Assembly (NCBI GenBank): GCA_944548615.1
Contig: OX155964.1
Span: forward strand, 13,628,087 to 13,692,086
Direction of reading: 5' to 3'
Length of the DNA: 64,000 nt
Source of the DNA: Micropterix aruncella
Lineage: Eukaryota; Arthropoda; Insecta; Lepidoptera; Micropterigidae
Numbering within the stretch: the stretch's first letter is position 1; every line of letters begins with the position of its first letter. The notes beneath the pieces are model-generated. The model worked only from the letters and a program-made list of their open reading frames with translations, was not told the origin of the DNA and did not search any database. Shown here piece after piece: positions 34,001-45,034 of the stretch. The position numbers were made by a program, and so were the translations under genes.

Positions 34001-37000
34001 ACGCACATAACAGCTACTTTCACTCCGAATTTCGAGTTGCTGAGAGGAGCGACGTGCATGCAAAGGTTTGCTATCATTTCGTTGCGCTCATCTTTTGAAC
34101 ATTCCGACAGGTAATTGTACAAAACGGCATGCATTAACCTAAAGAGAAAACAACATTTTAGAAAAGTGAGGAATGTAAAGTTATGTATATTGGAAGGCAT
34201 AGAAACTCCAAGCTCCATCTCAGAAAATTTGGCACCAATTACCAAAAGCATTTGTAAAAACTGGTTCCAGTTACCTTATTGAAATCAAATTATGAAGAAT
34301 GTTTACAATGTTAAAGAAGTACAGCAACAGGCATTAAATCAAAGTGCTTTCCATTGCACCCAACTTATAAGGCTTTAACTTTAATAGGAAGATATCGTCA
34401 CTGTTACAAACGGATCACACAGTACGAAAGAGATGAAAAACAGTCCTTTAATAGGAAGGAGAACGAGACACAATTAGTTGGACATCTCAATTGGGGACTA
34501 AGTATAAACAACACCCTATGGTTACGGCAATGAAAAGTTATGTAATATTACTTACGCGTTATCGTGAACATTCTTATTTAAGATCCTCTCTAAGTTGGCC
34601 TTTGTAGCGCTCAAAATGGCATTTTTCATCTCGGGGCTGTCTTTAAATGTGTCTCTCAGCTTGTGAACTTTGTCATCCTTACTCTATAGTAAAGAGAAAT
34701 AAGCATTGGTGACAAATGTTAGTTTTTTTTGCATTTTGATCAATTATAAGTAAAGGGAAGCCCTTAGCAAAGACAAAATAACATAAGTGTTTCGTATCGC
34801 GTATATTATAAACTTTCTAGCATGGCAACCCATGGCAAGACGACATAGCTGAACGCAACCGATGAACGAAAAGAGTGACTGGGCCGAACGCCACCACTTA
34901 CGTCAACCTGTCATTGAGCGGATCGGAATGGACGGTCGATACCGCAGTTGGCGTACTACCTGTTTTTGTATTTCTACTTCGCTCGCGTGCACGTTATATT
35001 GTATCAAAGCGACAATAAATGATGCAACCACTGGAACACGGTTTACATCTTTAGAATCCTGCAATCCTCACCAGCGGCGATTAAAGAGGTTGTCCTAGCA
35101 GACCGCATCTCAACACAATAAAAAAGTTTTAGCTTTAGTATGGTGACAAAGATTTCTATTGCTTTGTTAGGGATGCTACATGTTACTGTAAATTATTAAA
35201 TTTAAAAAAAACATTCAGCAAAAGAAACAAATTTCAAGCAGCAACCATACCCGACATAAATGTGTTACTACAAAAGCTGTCCTTTAAATGCAAGGATATA
35301 AAGTTTGTTATCAACGGAACCAAGATGAAGCTCATGATGAATCAATTTCACATGTCGTAGATCCAATATCTCTAATGATAGGAGTTGTCTACCAGAAATA
35401 AATAGAAAAATTGCAATGGCTAAAGCAAAGAAAAATGCAATTATTCTGATCAGTAATATCTGGAAAAACCAAGGCATCGCCATTATAATTATTATCATAT
35501 GGATAGGGAATGCAATCTCGGTATACCGAGATATCAAAATACCAAGATCTTGCACTAATTTTGCAAGATTAATCTTGCATACAAAATCACACCCAATCTT
35601 GCAAGATTTGCGAGATCGCGCAGCAGCACATTTCATAACTCTTTAGAAGCACGACCAAGGCCCAAACCTACGCAGTGCTCGCCGTCTTATCCCGGGGATG
35701 CCCGGCGCTATAATGACACCCCTGTTCCGTTCTCCAGGGACTCCTCCCTGGAGAACGGAACGGAACGTCGCGAGTGCGCGCAGTGCGGCGTATTTTCTTC
35801 GCCAATTCGCAATGGTTTTCGTGCGCGTTACGTAATAATTTGATAATGCAGTGCTCCGATTGTTTTTAATAGTTAAAAATATAATAGTTTCCTGTCGGAA
35901 ATTGCTTTCGTATGATTAAATTGGTGTCATCATGTAATCAAACATAGTTTATAAGGCAGAACAGGCATTTTCTGCCGCTGGATATCTGAGGGGCAGCATC
36001 CGAAAACGATTAGCCAATGAAACTCTAGATTTGTTGTGTTTTTTAACCCTTCTTCCGCGGGAGACGCCCTCTGACTGTTCAGCTCTTTCCATACGCTGAT
36101 TCTGTACGCTATTATCGCGTTGCATATCATTTTTGTATTTCTGCTATATCCCCGTTGAATCTTTTTCTGTTGCTATGTAGCATCGACAGTCGCTTTTCCA
36201 GAGTTCTCGATTAGCAGGGCTAACGGGGACGGACATGTTACGACCTGTATCGTAGAATATAGACCAAATCGATAGAAAAATCGCCCGCGGTTGGAGGGTT
36301 AAGAAGTTGCTTTCAAAATTATTCCTAATTTTTTAAATAAATGATTAAATATACATTTTATTTCCTTATTTCGCCCTTACGACGTAACTTTACCAAGTTG
36401 TAATAAAAATAATAAAAATACTTACAAATTATAAAAAATAATATTCTGAATTCTGCAAGATCTCGCAAAATCTCGAGATCTTGCAAGACTGAAATCTTAA
36501 ATCTTGCAAATACCGAGATTGAAGATTTTGTTGCAAGATCGCATTCCCTACATATGGAGTTGCATTCAATTAAATTATGCAAAAAAATAAAATATAATCA
36601 GGTTATCGACTCGGGTCAGGTTCTTGACTGACCAGACCTTTCAAGCAAAAGTAGGTGACTGTTATTCTGAATATTTCACCTTATCCAGTGGAGTACCTCA
36701 ATCACATTGCAGAGCAGCTACTTTACTGATAACACAGTCTTTGACAATACTATCCAAAGCAGTGGACAGCTTCAGCAGGATTTTGATAAGATCAAAGCGT
36801 GGACGGAAGATTGGTTGCTAAACTTGAATACTGAAAAAAATGTACTTTGTATCGGGGAAAAACAACCACGACACAATATTCTCTGGCAAATACCCAATTA
36901 GAAGCAGTGAAGCAACAAAAAGATTTTGAAAAAGACATAGTTGCAATCACTTAAAGAACCAACTCTCTTTCTCATAAGAGAGGCTTTTCAACTTCTGTCG

Positions 37001-40000
37001 AAAGAGGTGTTTATAAAGATCTACAAGGGTAATGTGATACCTATTCTTGAGTATGCCTATCGGCTTTGGAACCTCTACTTCTGCATAGATGTAGATATCC
37101 TTAAAAAGGTGCAGCAAAGGGCAACCAAAATGCTAGTGGGCCTGAAGATTAAGAATTATGAAGATTGCTTGGAATTACTTGGACTGACTACTCTCAAACA
37201 AAAAAAATCGGTTGTCTGTAGTCGGTTTACTGACAATAGTTGAACGAGACGTCATAAGAAAATACTGATGGAATGGTTGCATTTGAAGCAGTTTCATTTA
37301 ACCCTTGGAGTAAATGGGTATTTTCATGGATGCATCTGTCTCTTTTGCAGGATTTTCGGCGACATCGACTTAAAGTACTATAACTACGAAACTACTACAC
37401 CAATCATAAAAAGAACAACTGCACAATGATTGCATTGAAATTCGAATATAGAATATTGAAATATCATTTTGTAAAACAATTAGATAATTATGAATAAATA
37501 TGAGAACGTCAAAGAAGTGAAAAAAACGCGCGACCAGATTTGGTCGACTCGTACTCAACGGATAATTGTTTCGCGACCAGATTTGGTTGACTCACACTCA
37601 ACGGGTTAAGATTCTGATATTGTTTATTACAAATACCCAAAAATATATGCTTTTATACTCACCGATTTGACTACAACATGTAAATGTATTATTGTATAGC
37701 AGTATAATTGTATAATTGTTTATTGTTTAAAGTTTATTGTTTTTTTTTTAAAGTTTGAAATCTCAAACTGTTAAATAACGGTTTGAGAGGCGTTTGAGCA
37801 CGCTGCGCCATCTAGCGGTAGGTAATACATCGTAAATAAACGATATCAGCGACATTTTACCAACCGATAGATAGCGCATCGTAATAGCTTTTCATACTTT
37901 TTTATTTTTTAAAAAATAAAAGTTGCTTATTTCGTTGCACTTTGTTGTACCCACAAGAAAATTGTCCGTTCAGTAATAACATTCCGTATATCAAGAATAC
38001 ATATAAAATTATGTCAAGAATTTAAATCAATCTAGTGATTTTCATTCGTACTATTTTAGACTGAGGTTAGTAAATAATTATTGTCGCAACCGGTAGATGA
38101 CAGCATTTATATTGAATAATAAATATAATAAATGGAACGCCTCAGAGCGAGGTAAATGAGTCATGTTTTTTCATGCGTGCGCCGGCTCCATCGAATTATA
38201 AGACGTTGTCACGTCAAAAAGTGAAAAAGGGAACCTGATTGCGATATACAAAATTCTCACAAATTATTATGTTCATGGACTATAGAATATTTACAATTTC
38301 AACATCAATACAAATCTTCAAGGTTACAGGAAATTAATCAACCGCTCAAAATTTCAATCTTATTCTCTTAAAAATGTTCGGCGAAATAAAGTGGAATAAA
38401 CTAACTACTATTTGAAATGATTAGAGCAAGCTCTGTCAATCGATTTAAACACAGACTTGATTTGTACCTAAAATCTTCTTAATATTGTTTATGATTTTGT
38501 TTACAAGATCTGATCTAAATTTATCAGCAATATTAAATTGTAATTCAGTTTTTTGTTTTTGTTTTCTACTCTTTATTGTGAAATTTCACAATGGGCGGGT
38601 TTATTGTCATACGACAATCTCTTACAATCAACCCTACTATGAAGTGTTCATATGTATGTGTGCATTTAACATGTGTGTGTGTGTATTGTTATTGCATTCG
38701 ATCGACAGAATTGAAATGCAATTCCGTTAATTTTATCCCAACAGAAACTGGTGACCCAGCCGGGAATCCAACCCGGAACCTTACAATGTAAGATCGGGCG
38801 ACCTAACCACTATGCCACCTCCTAGAATACCGAGAATATCCAAGCAGGATGTAGTGATCAAAGAAGACAAAGAAAATTAAACACTGTTAAATTTATCATC
38901 GAAAATCACATCAATCTTCAGTCACGAAGAAACGACTAGAGCGAGTGTGAAGTAAACCCTCTGTTCGTTTTCTACTCATGTACAGGAATGTAAAAAAATA
39001 CAGGAATCAGTCAGATGTAAAGTTAAAATACCCACCTTCTTATAGATATCACCATAGAACTCCTGCTGCAGATGGTGTCGCTGCTTCTCATTTGAATATT
39101 GAGTATAAGCGACGTCTAATATCGGAGCGCTGAACGAATGCGAAGTCAAATTGACGACACTCCCGTAAAACGATGCAATGATTTCGCTGTGAATTTCGGG
39201 TGTGCCGTATTTGAGCATTTTCTTGATGCAATTCCTCGCGTACTTTGACTGCGCCATCTGGGAGACGATCGATATGAGCTCCTTAGTCACTTCGATCCGT
39301 ACCGTCGAAGGTGAGAACTTCAAGAGCCACTGGATTATTCGGCTGGTGTCGTGTGCGAGGGCGAGTTGGACGTACGAGCCGCGGAGCATCGCGTGAAGAC
39401 TTTCCACCAGCTTTTCTCGTTCTTCCGGGGCATATTTTTTCCTGCAACAAATAGAATGAAAAAACGTTATTGGATACTGGGGCGTTTCTTAAAGACCCGC
39501 CTGGATCTCTATGTCAAGTCTAGAATAACGACGACCTCAATCCTGTACAATCCTATCCAAGGACCCAATATTGTCGAAGCACGCAATTTCGTGCTTCATA
39601 TCCGTTTTATTGTACAAATTCCCTGAGTTTTATAGTATAAATTCCCTGAAAGTCTAGGATGCACAGCCCTCCGTCCAGATATAACTCTTAACTTTCTATC
39701 TGAGTAGGTGGCCCTTATTGTGGAATTAACTGTTCTGGGTACTGGGTAGAAATGGATTTCGTACCCAGTCAATATCCTTTTAATGTCCGGGAAACATTGT
39801 AACAAGGATTTTAGGAGATTGTAACAAGGATTATGCTCACATATTCATACAATTGTTTTTTTGCATATTTGTTTTAAGTTGCTTTATTTTATATTCACAA
39901 GTGGTTGAGAGAAAAGTCGTGGAACCCTTATGGAGACCTTGCGGAACCCAGTTTGGGAACCGCTGGCTTAGGGTGTCTAAAAGTGCAGCTAAAGGGAAAA

Positions 40001-42035
40001 CCCTGCCAAATAATGTTCTTTCTTAACCCGCTGAGCACGTAACATCCATTTGGGGACATGTATGGCGGCCGCCTACAATCCATAACATCCGATTTTGGAT
40101 ATCGCGCTCGCCGCTGCGAAAAATGCAATTTACGATTCGAAACGTCGTACTTTATGCTTTCTGACGGCTGAAATACATGGCCGAATAATCTTTAATCCGG
40201 CGGCCAGCGGCGATAATATCGATCGGCGAATTAAAAAGTCAGCATAAACGTCAGACGGCAGTCACTGATCATTCTCGATCGGCCAGCGCGCGGCGGCCGC
40301 GTAGTTCCGCGAAATGTGTGTTTTGTGAAGTGTTTTGTGGATATAAATAAGTGCAGTGTATACCGGATAAAAGTGAGTAATTTCCATTTTTAAGTAGTTT
40401 AGGCATTAGGATTAGTCAATTTAGACAGTCCATTTGCTGTTTTTCACGAATTTTCGAAGAAAACACTTTGGCAACAACAAACGGCTCGCGAAAAAATGGC
40501 CGTTTTTATTTTGTAATGTTTGTGAAATATCCCGATATATCGCGAAACATGACGTAATGTCGCTTTAATTTACTAATAAAATAGGTATTGCTTCATTTAC
40601 ATCCTAAGTTATCACATAATTAGGCGTATTTTGAACATTATATGTTGTTTTCTAATATGGCTCGCGAAAATGAAACTTGTTTTGATAATTTCTATGAGAG
40701 AAAAAAGTGCGATTTTCCATAGTTTTTCGATGAAATGTGACTCTTTGGAGTATAGTAATTAGTTATTAGACATATAATAAGTCTATGATAAGACAATATA
40801 ATTGAAAAAATCTAACGAATTTTATATTATGGGCATTCAAAGTTTATTATTAGGTTCGGACGCGGAAACTCTCAAAACTTTAGATTTTTCTATAATATCA
40901 GACAAAGCTCAAAGTTCTGGTGTGATTTCTAAGAAGAAGTGATGTAGTAATAAAGTTATTTTGAAAGAATTTCATATAAAAAAATACCATAAGTAGTCAC
41001 AAATTAAAAATTAAAAAAATTTTTTTTTACTAGAATACATACAATTTTTCTTGGCTGAATAAATAAATATTTTTTCCGTATTTTTGTATGCAAATAAGTA
41101 AAAAAAAAAATATCGTTTTGGTAAAGCATTTAATAAAGAACATAACTGTATTTACAATTTTTGATATTTACAAAAACTGTATTTACAAAAAAATCGAAAT
41201 GATTTTATAGGCGAGTTTTTTCAGTTTGCCAATTTTGTAATATTTATTCATTATTATCTTAATTGTTTTATGAGATAAGTTTATAATGTTTTATATGTCA
41301 AATTTCAATGCGATCATTTTTCTCTTTATCTTTTTTTTATCCGTTTAGTGGTTTATAAGTTATGATCGTTTTTCTCAAGGCCGTTGACTCGCGTCGATTT
41401 TTTGCGCGAATATGTCGCGCGCAAAAGTGATAGGTGAGTTTTTACCTCGCAACGTGAGGGGTTAAAAAAGAAACCTAAATAAATCTGGAATTTTACATAT
41501 ACCTATCATATCGCCAGGCTCTGAAGGCAAAAATTAGTCTTAATTCCACCACAGCTGGTTGTAAACCTACAGACGTGTAATAATAATGGGCCCGCCGACT
41601 CGTCAGTCTGTTCCATGGCAGCTTCGTTTGTACATATTTGTATAAATATATTAATGCAACCTCTCACCTTCTAAGTTTCTCGCTCAACTGCTTCGCCTTC
41701 GCGACAATATCGCTCACCGGACCAGGACCATCGACTTTCTTTTGTTTCCTGGCGACGCGCAGCTCTTTCTTCTTTTTCTTAAACTCGCTCCAGTTTGGCG
41801 GCGCGTCTTTTCCGTCCTTTCCCTTGTTCGGGCCTTTGGCCGCGAACTTCTTTCCCTTAAAAGCCGGCTTGGGCTTCGCGTCATCCGGGCCCGCTTTCTT
41901 GCTAAAATTCCTCTTGGGCTTGTCGGTATTTTGAAGGTGACTTTTCGGCTTTTTCGGCGTATCGTCTTTGGATACTTTAGATATTTTCACTTCGGCATTG
42001 TCGGCTTCGACTTGCTTTCGCTTGTTAGTCTTCAT
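31016..42035 (-). CDS. PUM3: Pumilio homology protein PUM3 (Puf-A, penguin)
   Basis: Eight GT-AG exons on the minus strand join in phase: 41668-42035, 39036-39441, 34556-34683, 33973-34138, 31869-32045, 31577-31808, 31298-31515 and 31016-31222. They code 633 residues (human PUM3 648). The N-terminal 120 residues are Lys-rich and disordered (MKTNKRKQVE, GKKFAAKG, WSEFKKKKKELRVARKQKK), as in nucleolar Puf-A. Exon 2 gives YAPEEREKLVESLHAMLRGS, DTSRIIQWLLKF and KYARNCIKKMLKYG, the Puf-like repeats. Later exons carry AVLYNYLSEC, EHGHLLLLAIFSSVDDT and LLWLVAPGDKKHFHP, characteristic of the CPL domain. Family role: rRNA maturation and sequence-nonspecific nucleic acid binding in the nucleolus. Introns 1, 2 and 4 are large and packed with mobile elements. 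A TTAA MITE ends only 55 bp before the exon 5 acceptor. Confidence 0.93.
32100..32412 (+). mobile_element. TTAA MITE family A, copy 1
   Basis: The element is bounded by TTAA on both sides, with ends TTAACCCTTGGAGTA and, in reverse, TTAACCCCTGAGTATG. Near-identical copies lie at 37298-37609 and, inverted, at 59250-59563. The right arm has two tandem units of about 42 bp, each containing CCAGAT(C/T)TGGTCGTATCATACTC. TTAA termini imply mobilisation by a piggyBac-type transposase (inference). Confidence 0.85.
32665..33084. mobile_element. hAT-type MITE with diverged target duplication in PUM3 intron 4
   Basis: The left end CAGCGATTTTCAATCAGTGA and the right end in reverse CAGTGCTTTTCAACCTATTT follow the CAGnGnTTnTCAA pattern of hAT elements. 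They are followed by TTGCGACCCC and TCGCGACACC. Flanking octamers CCTCATAA (32657-32664) and TCTTATAA (33085-33092) differ by two transitions, as expected of an old 8-bp duplication. No coding content. Confidence 0.65.
35724..35761. repeat. perfect 17-bp-arm hairpin
   Basis: GTTCCGTTCTCCAGGGA is followed by a 4-nt loop CTCC and its exact complement, within the hAT-like element. No flanking direct repeat is seen apart from a GGAAC echo on the right. The CCAGGGAC core is not recognised. Confidence 0.75.
36043..36302. mobile_element. TTAA (piggyBac-type) MITE nested in the hAT-like element
   Basis: The left end TTAACCCTTCTTCCGCGGG and the right end in reverse TTAACCCTCCAACCGCGGG match at 16 of 19 positions. 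They bound 260 bp of non-coding DNA at a TTAA target. The sequence differs from TTAA family A, so it is a separate family. Confidence 0.75.
36624..37243 (+). pseudogene. CR1/Jockey-type LINE reverse transcriptase fragment in PUM3 intron 2
   Basis: Frames in succession give VGDCYSEYFTLSSGVPQ (the RT block before the catalytic box). Next is YFTDNTVFDNTIQSSGQLQQ and WTEDWLLNLNTEK, in place of the FADDTK block and what follows it. Last is IYKGNVIPILEYAYRLWNLY with VDILKKVQQRATKMLVGLK, the conserved thumb end of CR1-like elements. The catalytic block itself is deleted. The DNA just downstream (37203-37285) recurs inverted at about 44600-44690, so a second copy of this tail sits upstream of the CSB gene. 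Confidence 0.75.
37298..37609 (+). mobile_element. TTAA MITE family A, copy 2
   Basis: The boundaries TTAACCCTTGGAGTA and, in reverse, TTAACCCGTTGAGTG are flush with TTAA sites. It aligns along its length with the copy at 32100 but differs in the two terminal tandem units, which here both read CGACCAGATTTGG and end in GACTC(G/A)(T/C)AC. The interior (GGATTTTCGGCGACATCGAC, AACAATTAGATAATTATG) is nearly identical. Confidence 0.85.
38575..38825 (-). mobile_element. tRNA-derived SINE
   Basis: On the minus strand a tRNA-like head reads GGTGGCATAGTGGTTAGGTC (A-box region) and later GGTTGGATTCCCGGCTGGGT (B-box and T-arm side). The CCGGG/CCCGG T-stem is intact. The anticodon arm is degenerate (CTTAC...GTAAG with too short a loop), so it is not a functional tRNA gene. 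The body runs through ACACACACAC to a short ACAATAAAG end. It lies in PUM3 intron 2. The head resembles a Val- or Asp-type tRNA, but the assignment is uncertain. Confidence 0.65.
40023..41465. mobile_element. piggyBac-like element without an ORF in PUM3 intron 1
   Basis: TTAACCCGCTGAGCACGTAA at the left and, in reverse, TTAACCCCTCACGTTGCGAG at the right bound 1443 bp, with TTAA at both flush ends. Near the left a GC-rich block (GGCCAGCGCGCGGCGGCCGC) is followed by GGATATAAATAAG and AAAAGTGAGTAAT. It resembles a promoter with a 5' exon and splice donor, as at the start of some autonomous piggyBac elements. No transposase frame remains. The pairing of the two ends is an inference from TTAACCC and their spacing. 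Confidence 0.5.
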
Positions 42036-42317
42036 TTTACCTTACTTAGTAACTAAGTAACTTTACTCAAGTTACATAAGTTAAATTTTGTAATTATAAC
42101 CTATCTCAAAACCAAACCTACAACGCTGTCCGAAAGAAAACACATGGGAGAGAACTGTCAAATGGCTTTTTTTTTTAAATGGCAATACTAATCTTTTTCG
42201 CAGGAGTTTTCCTCTTTCCACGTTTCTTAATAAATAGTGGATTATCAGAAATATATAATAAAATATGCAAAATATGTTTTTTGTAGGTACCTATATTTGT
42301 TTTGTAAATGATTTACC

Positions 42318-42713
42318 GGGGTGCGCCAGTTTTGCATGCGGCAATTTTGCACAAATGTCACTTTTGACAGTTCCAAATTTGTTGAGGGCAGATTTGCAGG
42401 AGGCAACTTGCAGGCGGCAACCTTGCAGGCGGCAACCTTCAGTACAGTTTTTAAGTTTATCTGTTAGGTTAGGTTTTTCTTTCCCTAAAATCGAAGTGAC
42501 ATTAATTACCGGCATCCTTGTAGTGGATGACTTATACATCAAACTAAATATTTAAAAAAATGTTTTAAGTTTTTCTGTTAGGTTATGTTAGGTCATTTTG
42601 ACATTTGCAAAACTGCCTTCTGCAAGATTGCCTTCTGCAAAACTGCCGCCTGCAAGAATGCCGTCTGCAAGATTGCCGTCTGCAAATTTGCCTTCTGCAA
42701 GTTTGATGGGACC
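42318..42713. mobile_element. foldback-like element, copy 1
   Basis: The left arm has tandem units of about 15 bp (TTGCAGGCGGCAACC variants). The right arm has the same unit in reverse (GCAAGATTGCCTTCT variants), with a unique middle containing GTTAGGTTAGG and CTTGTAGTGGATGAC. It begins GGGGTGCGCCAG and ends TTTGATGGGACC. A near-identical second copy lies 1.5 kb away. Inverted arrays of short tandem units are the hallmark of foldback (FB) elements. Confidence 0.7.
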
Positions 42714-42757
42714 TTTTACCTACAACATTACGAAGCAATGAAGATTTTTTGTTTCGC

Positions 42758-43544
42758 CCGCTCTACACTTAGTCCGCGAATCGCGCGCGAAGCAGCAAAG
42801 GGGCGCGAACGCGTAGTGTGGAACCGTTTTGCATGTTTTTCGCGGCCTCGCACATTCTTCGCGCCCAGTTCCCCGATTTTTGTCGGTTTTCTGTGCCGCG
42901 ACAAAGGGACCGCGAAGCGCGAACTTAGTGCGAACGCGCATAGTCTTCACACTCGCGCACCGCTCAGTTAGCTCAGTTGACTGCCGGCAGCCAGGCAGCG
43001 TCGGTTATTTATTATCTTTGGCGTCGGTGTGTAGTCGCGTCCGTTCCTAATGTTACGGAGATTTCCTACAAAATTACCGTAAACTGGATGAAACAATTTT
43101 AGATGCAATTTGCAACCGCAACCGAACACGTTTTTTTGGGATGTAGGTAAATCGTAAAGATTAGATGAAATATAAAAATCACGACGCGTCACTAGATGAA
43201 AAAACATGTAGAAATGTTGAAAAACAGGGAATCCCTTGCTATCTAGTTACAGACATTACAAAAGTAAAGTAAAAAATCCTACTTGAAAAAAGCTCAGTTG
43301 GTTTGAATATGAAATAATGAATGGATGATATAATTTTGTTTTTACTTTTAATATATTCATAATTAGTGCGCTATTGCGCACAACATGAGGGATGCAGTTG
43401 AAGCTAATTTGACGTCCATCTCCATCCATCTCCTTCAAACGCGCGAACTGTAATGTGAAACTACCGCGAACCATTGCGAGTGTGGAGCTTTGTGCGAGTT
43501 CGCGGTGAGTTCACGCCGCGATTCGCAGACTATGTGTAGAGCGG
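42758..43544. mobile_element. element with about 28-bp terminal inverted repeats
   Basis: CCGCTCTACACTTAGTCCGC with GAATCGCG at the left is matched in reverse at the right by CCGCTCTACACATAGTCTGC with GAATCGCG. The ends are CpG-rich and the interior is non-coding. It lies between the two foldback-like copies and almost abuts the next element. The family is not recognised. Confidence 0.65.
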
Positions 43545-43551
43545 ACTTTAT

Positions 43552-43776
43552 GGGGCGTTTACACTCTCGCGCGAGGCTCGAGGCGAGACGCAAAACCATG
43601 TGCGTAAACCATGAGGCGAGACGCGGGACCATATAGTAAACAAACGGAACCGTGGCAAAGCTTCTAACGGCGTACAAAATGTTTACCTACTTTGCTAGAA
43701 GCTTTGCCTCTGTCCCGTTTGTTTACTTATATGGTTTCGCGTCTCGCCTCGCGCCTCGCGCGAGTGTAAATGCCCC
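43552..43776. mobile_element. palindromic MITE
   Basis: GGGGCGTTTACACTCTCGCG and the right end in reverse GGGGCATTTACACTCGCGCG open arms that continue through GAGGCGAGACGC, ACCATAT.GTAAACAAACG and AAAGCTTCTA. Nearly the whole 225 bp therefore folds back. It is 7 bp from the preceding element and non-coding. Confidence 0.75.
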
Positions 43777-43827
43777 ATTATAATTCGATGAAGCCGGCTG
43801 CACGCACGAAAAAACATGACTCCACAT

Positions 43828-44222
43828 GGGGGGCGCCAGTTTTGCATGCGGCAATTTTGCACAAATGTCACTTTTGACAGTTCCAAATTTGTTGAGGGCA
43901 GATTTGCAGGAGGCAACCTTGCAGGCGGCAACCTTCAGTACAGTTTTTAAGTTTTTCTGTTAGGTTAGGTTAGGTTAGGTTTTTCTTTCCCTAAAATCGA
44001 AGTGACATTAATTACCGGAATCCTTGTAGTGGATGACTTTTATACATCAAACTAAACATTTAAAAAAATGTTTTAAGTTTTTCTGTTAGGTTAGGTTAGG
44101 TCATTTTGACATTTGCAAAACTGCCTTCTGCAAGATTGCCTTCTGCAAAACTGCCGCCTGCAAGAATGCCGTCTGCAAGATTGCCGTCTGCAAATTTGCC
44201 TTCTGCAAGTTTGATGGGACCC
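43828..44222. mobile_element. foldback-like element, copy 2
   Basis: It is nearly identical to 42318-42713 in the same orientation. It has one fewer unit in the left array and more TTAGG units (GTTAGGTTAGGTTAGGTTAG at 43959). The outer ends extend into CCACATG and CATGTGG, which are inverted relative to each other. Confidence 0.75.
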
Positions 44223-45034
44223 CTCCTCATGTGGCGTTACCTCGCCCTGAGGCGTTCTAGATTCCATGTGAATCGACGTTCAGATCATCGTCCTATTCTC
44301 AACAGAATATTTATATGATCAGTGAACAGAATAACATAAATTGTAAGAAGTTAAATATCACACATGTTTAAAAGTTGTAAATAAAAGTTGTAAAACAATT
44401 GATCAACGCACATTTATACTTGTAAAAACTATGTACCTACATTGAAAAAAAAAAATTACGTAATTGTATGTATGCGTACAAATAAATGTAACTTAATCAA
44501 TTCAATTGTGATTTCCACTTACCTCCTTCATTATACAAATTTTTTTTTGTTTGATACAAAATATCTATCAAACAAATAAAATTAAAATATTCTTTTGAAA
44601 AATGCAACCATTCCATCAGTATTTTCTTATGACGTTGTCACGTTCAACTATCGTCAGTAAACCGACTTTAAGGACAACCGATTTTTTGATTAATAAAAGG
44701 AAATGTGAAAAATATTAAAAGTAAAGCTGAGATCATTATTATTATTGAGATCTGATTCAAAGTAAAGCTGAGATCATATTATCTTTGACTGAGATCTCGG
44801 ATCCGAAATAATTCGAATAACCGATATCTGGATACGATGCTCTACTGAATTACGATTTATTCTAGGTTTGCAATTTTTATCAAGTTTACAATATAATTAA
44901 AATTTACAATTTATAAAGCCCTAAAAATAGAGAAAACTGGCCGAAAACAACCGTGCAGGGTGGATTAGCCATATACGAAAAAAAAAACACAGCTGTCAAG
45001 TTCAGACAAGTTTGCTGTTTTCTTTTGAAGGAAA
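44223..45034. other. 5' flank of the CSB gene
   Basis: No coding signal. About 44590-44690 is an inverted copy of the sequence at 37203-37285 (CCATTCCATCAGTATTTTC, CGTTCAACTATCGTCAGTAA), a mobile-element tail. A short direct repeat AAAGTAAAGCTGAGATCAT occurs near 44720 and 44760. The CSB promoter is presumably within the last 300 bp; no TATA box is obvious. Confidence 0.5.

Larger units (their letters stand above)
35496..36558. mobile_element. non-autonomous hAT-like element with perfect 8-bp duplication
   Basis: The element spans 35504-36550 with ends TAGGGAATGCAATCTCGG and, in reverse, TAGGGAATGCGATCTTGC. It is flanked by identical octamers CATATGGA at 35496-35503 and 36551-36558. Subterminal regions carry many CTTGCAAGAT/ATCTTGCAAG motifs in both orientations. 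There is no transposase; the middle carries a separate TTAA element (36043-36302) and a short perfect hairpin. It lies in PUM3 intron 2. Confidence 0.8.

Noticed and set aside
34862..35098. 78-codon plus-strand frame in PUM3 intron 2
   Set aside because: No recognised domain or start context; chance frame in a less AT-rich patch.
38745..38825. Functional tRNA gene on the minus strand
   Set aside because: The anticodon stem-loop cannot form a 5-bp stem with a 7-nt loop, so it was called a SINE head.
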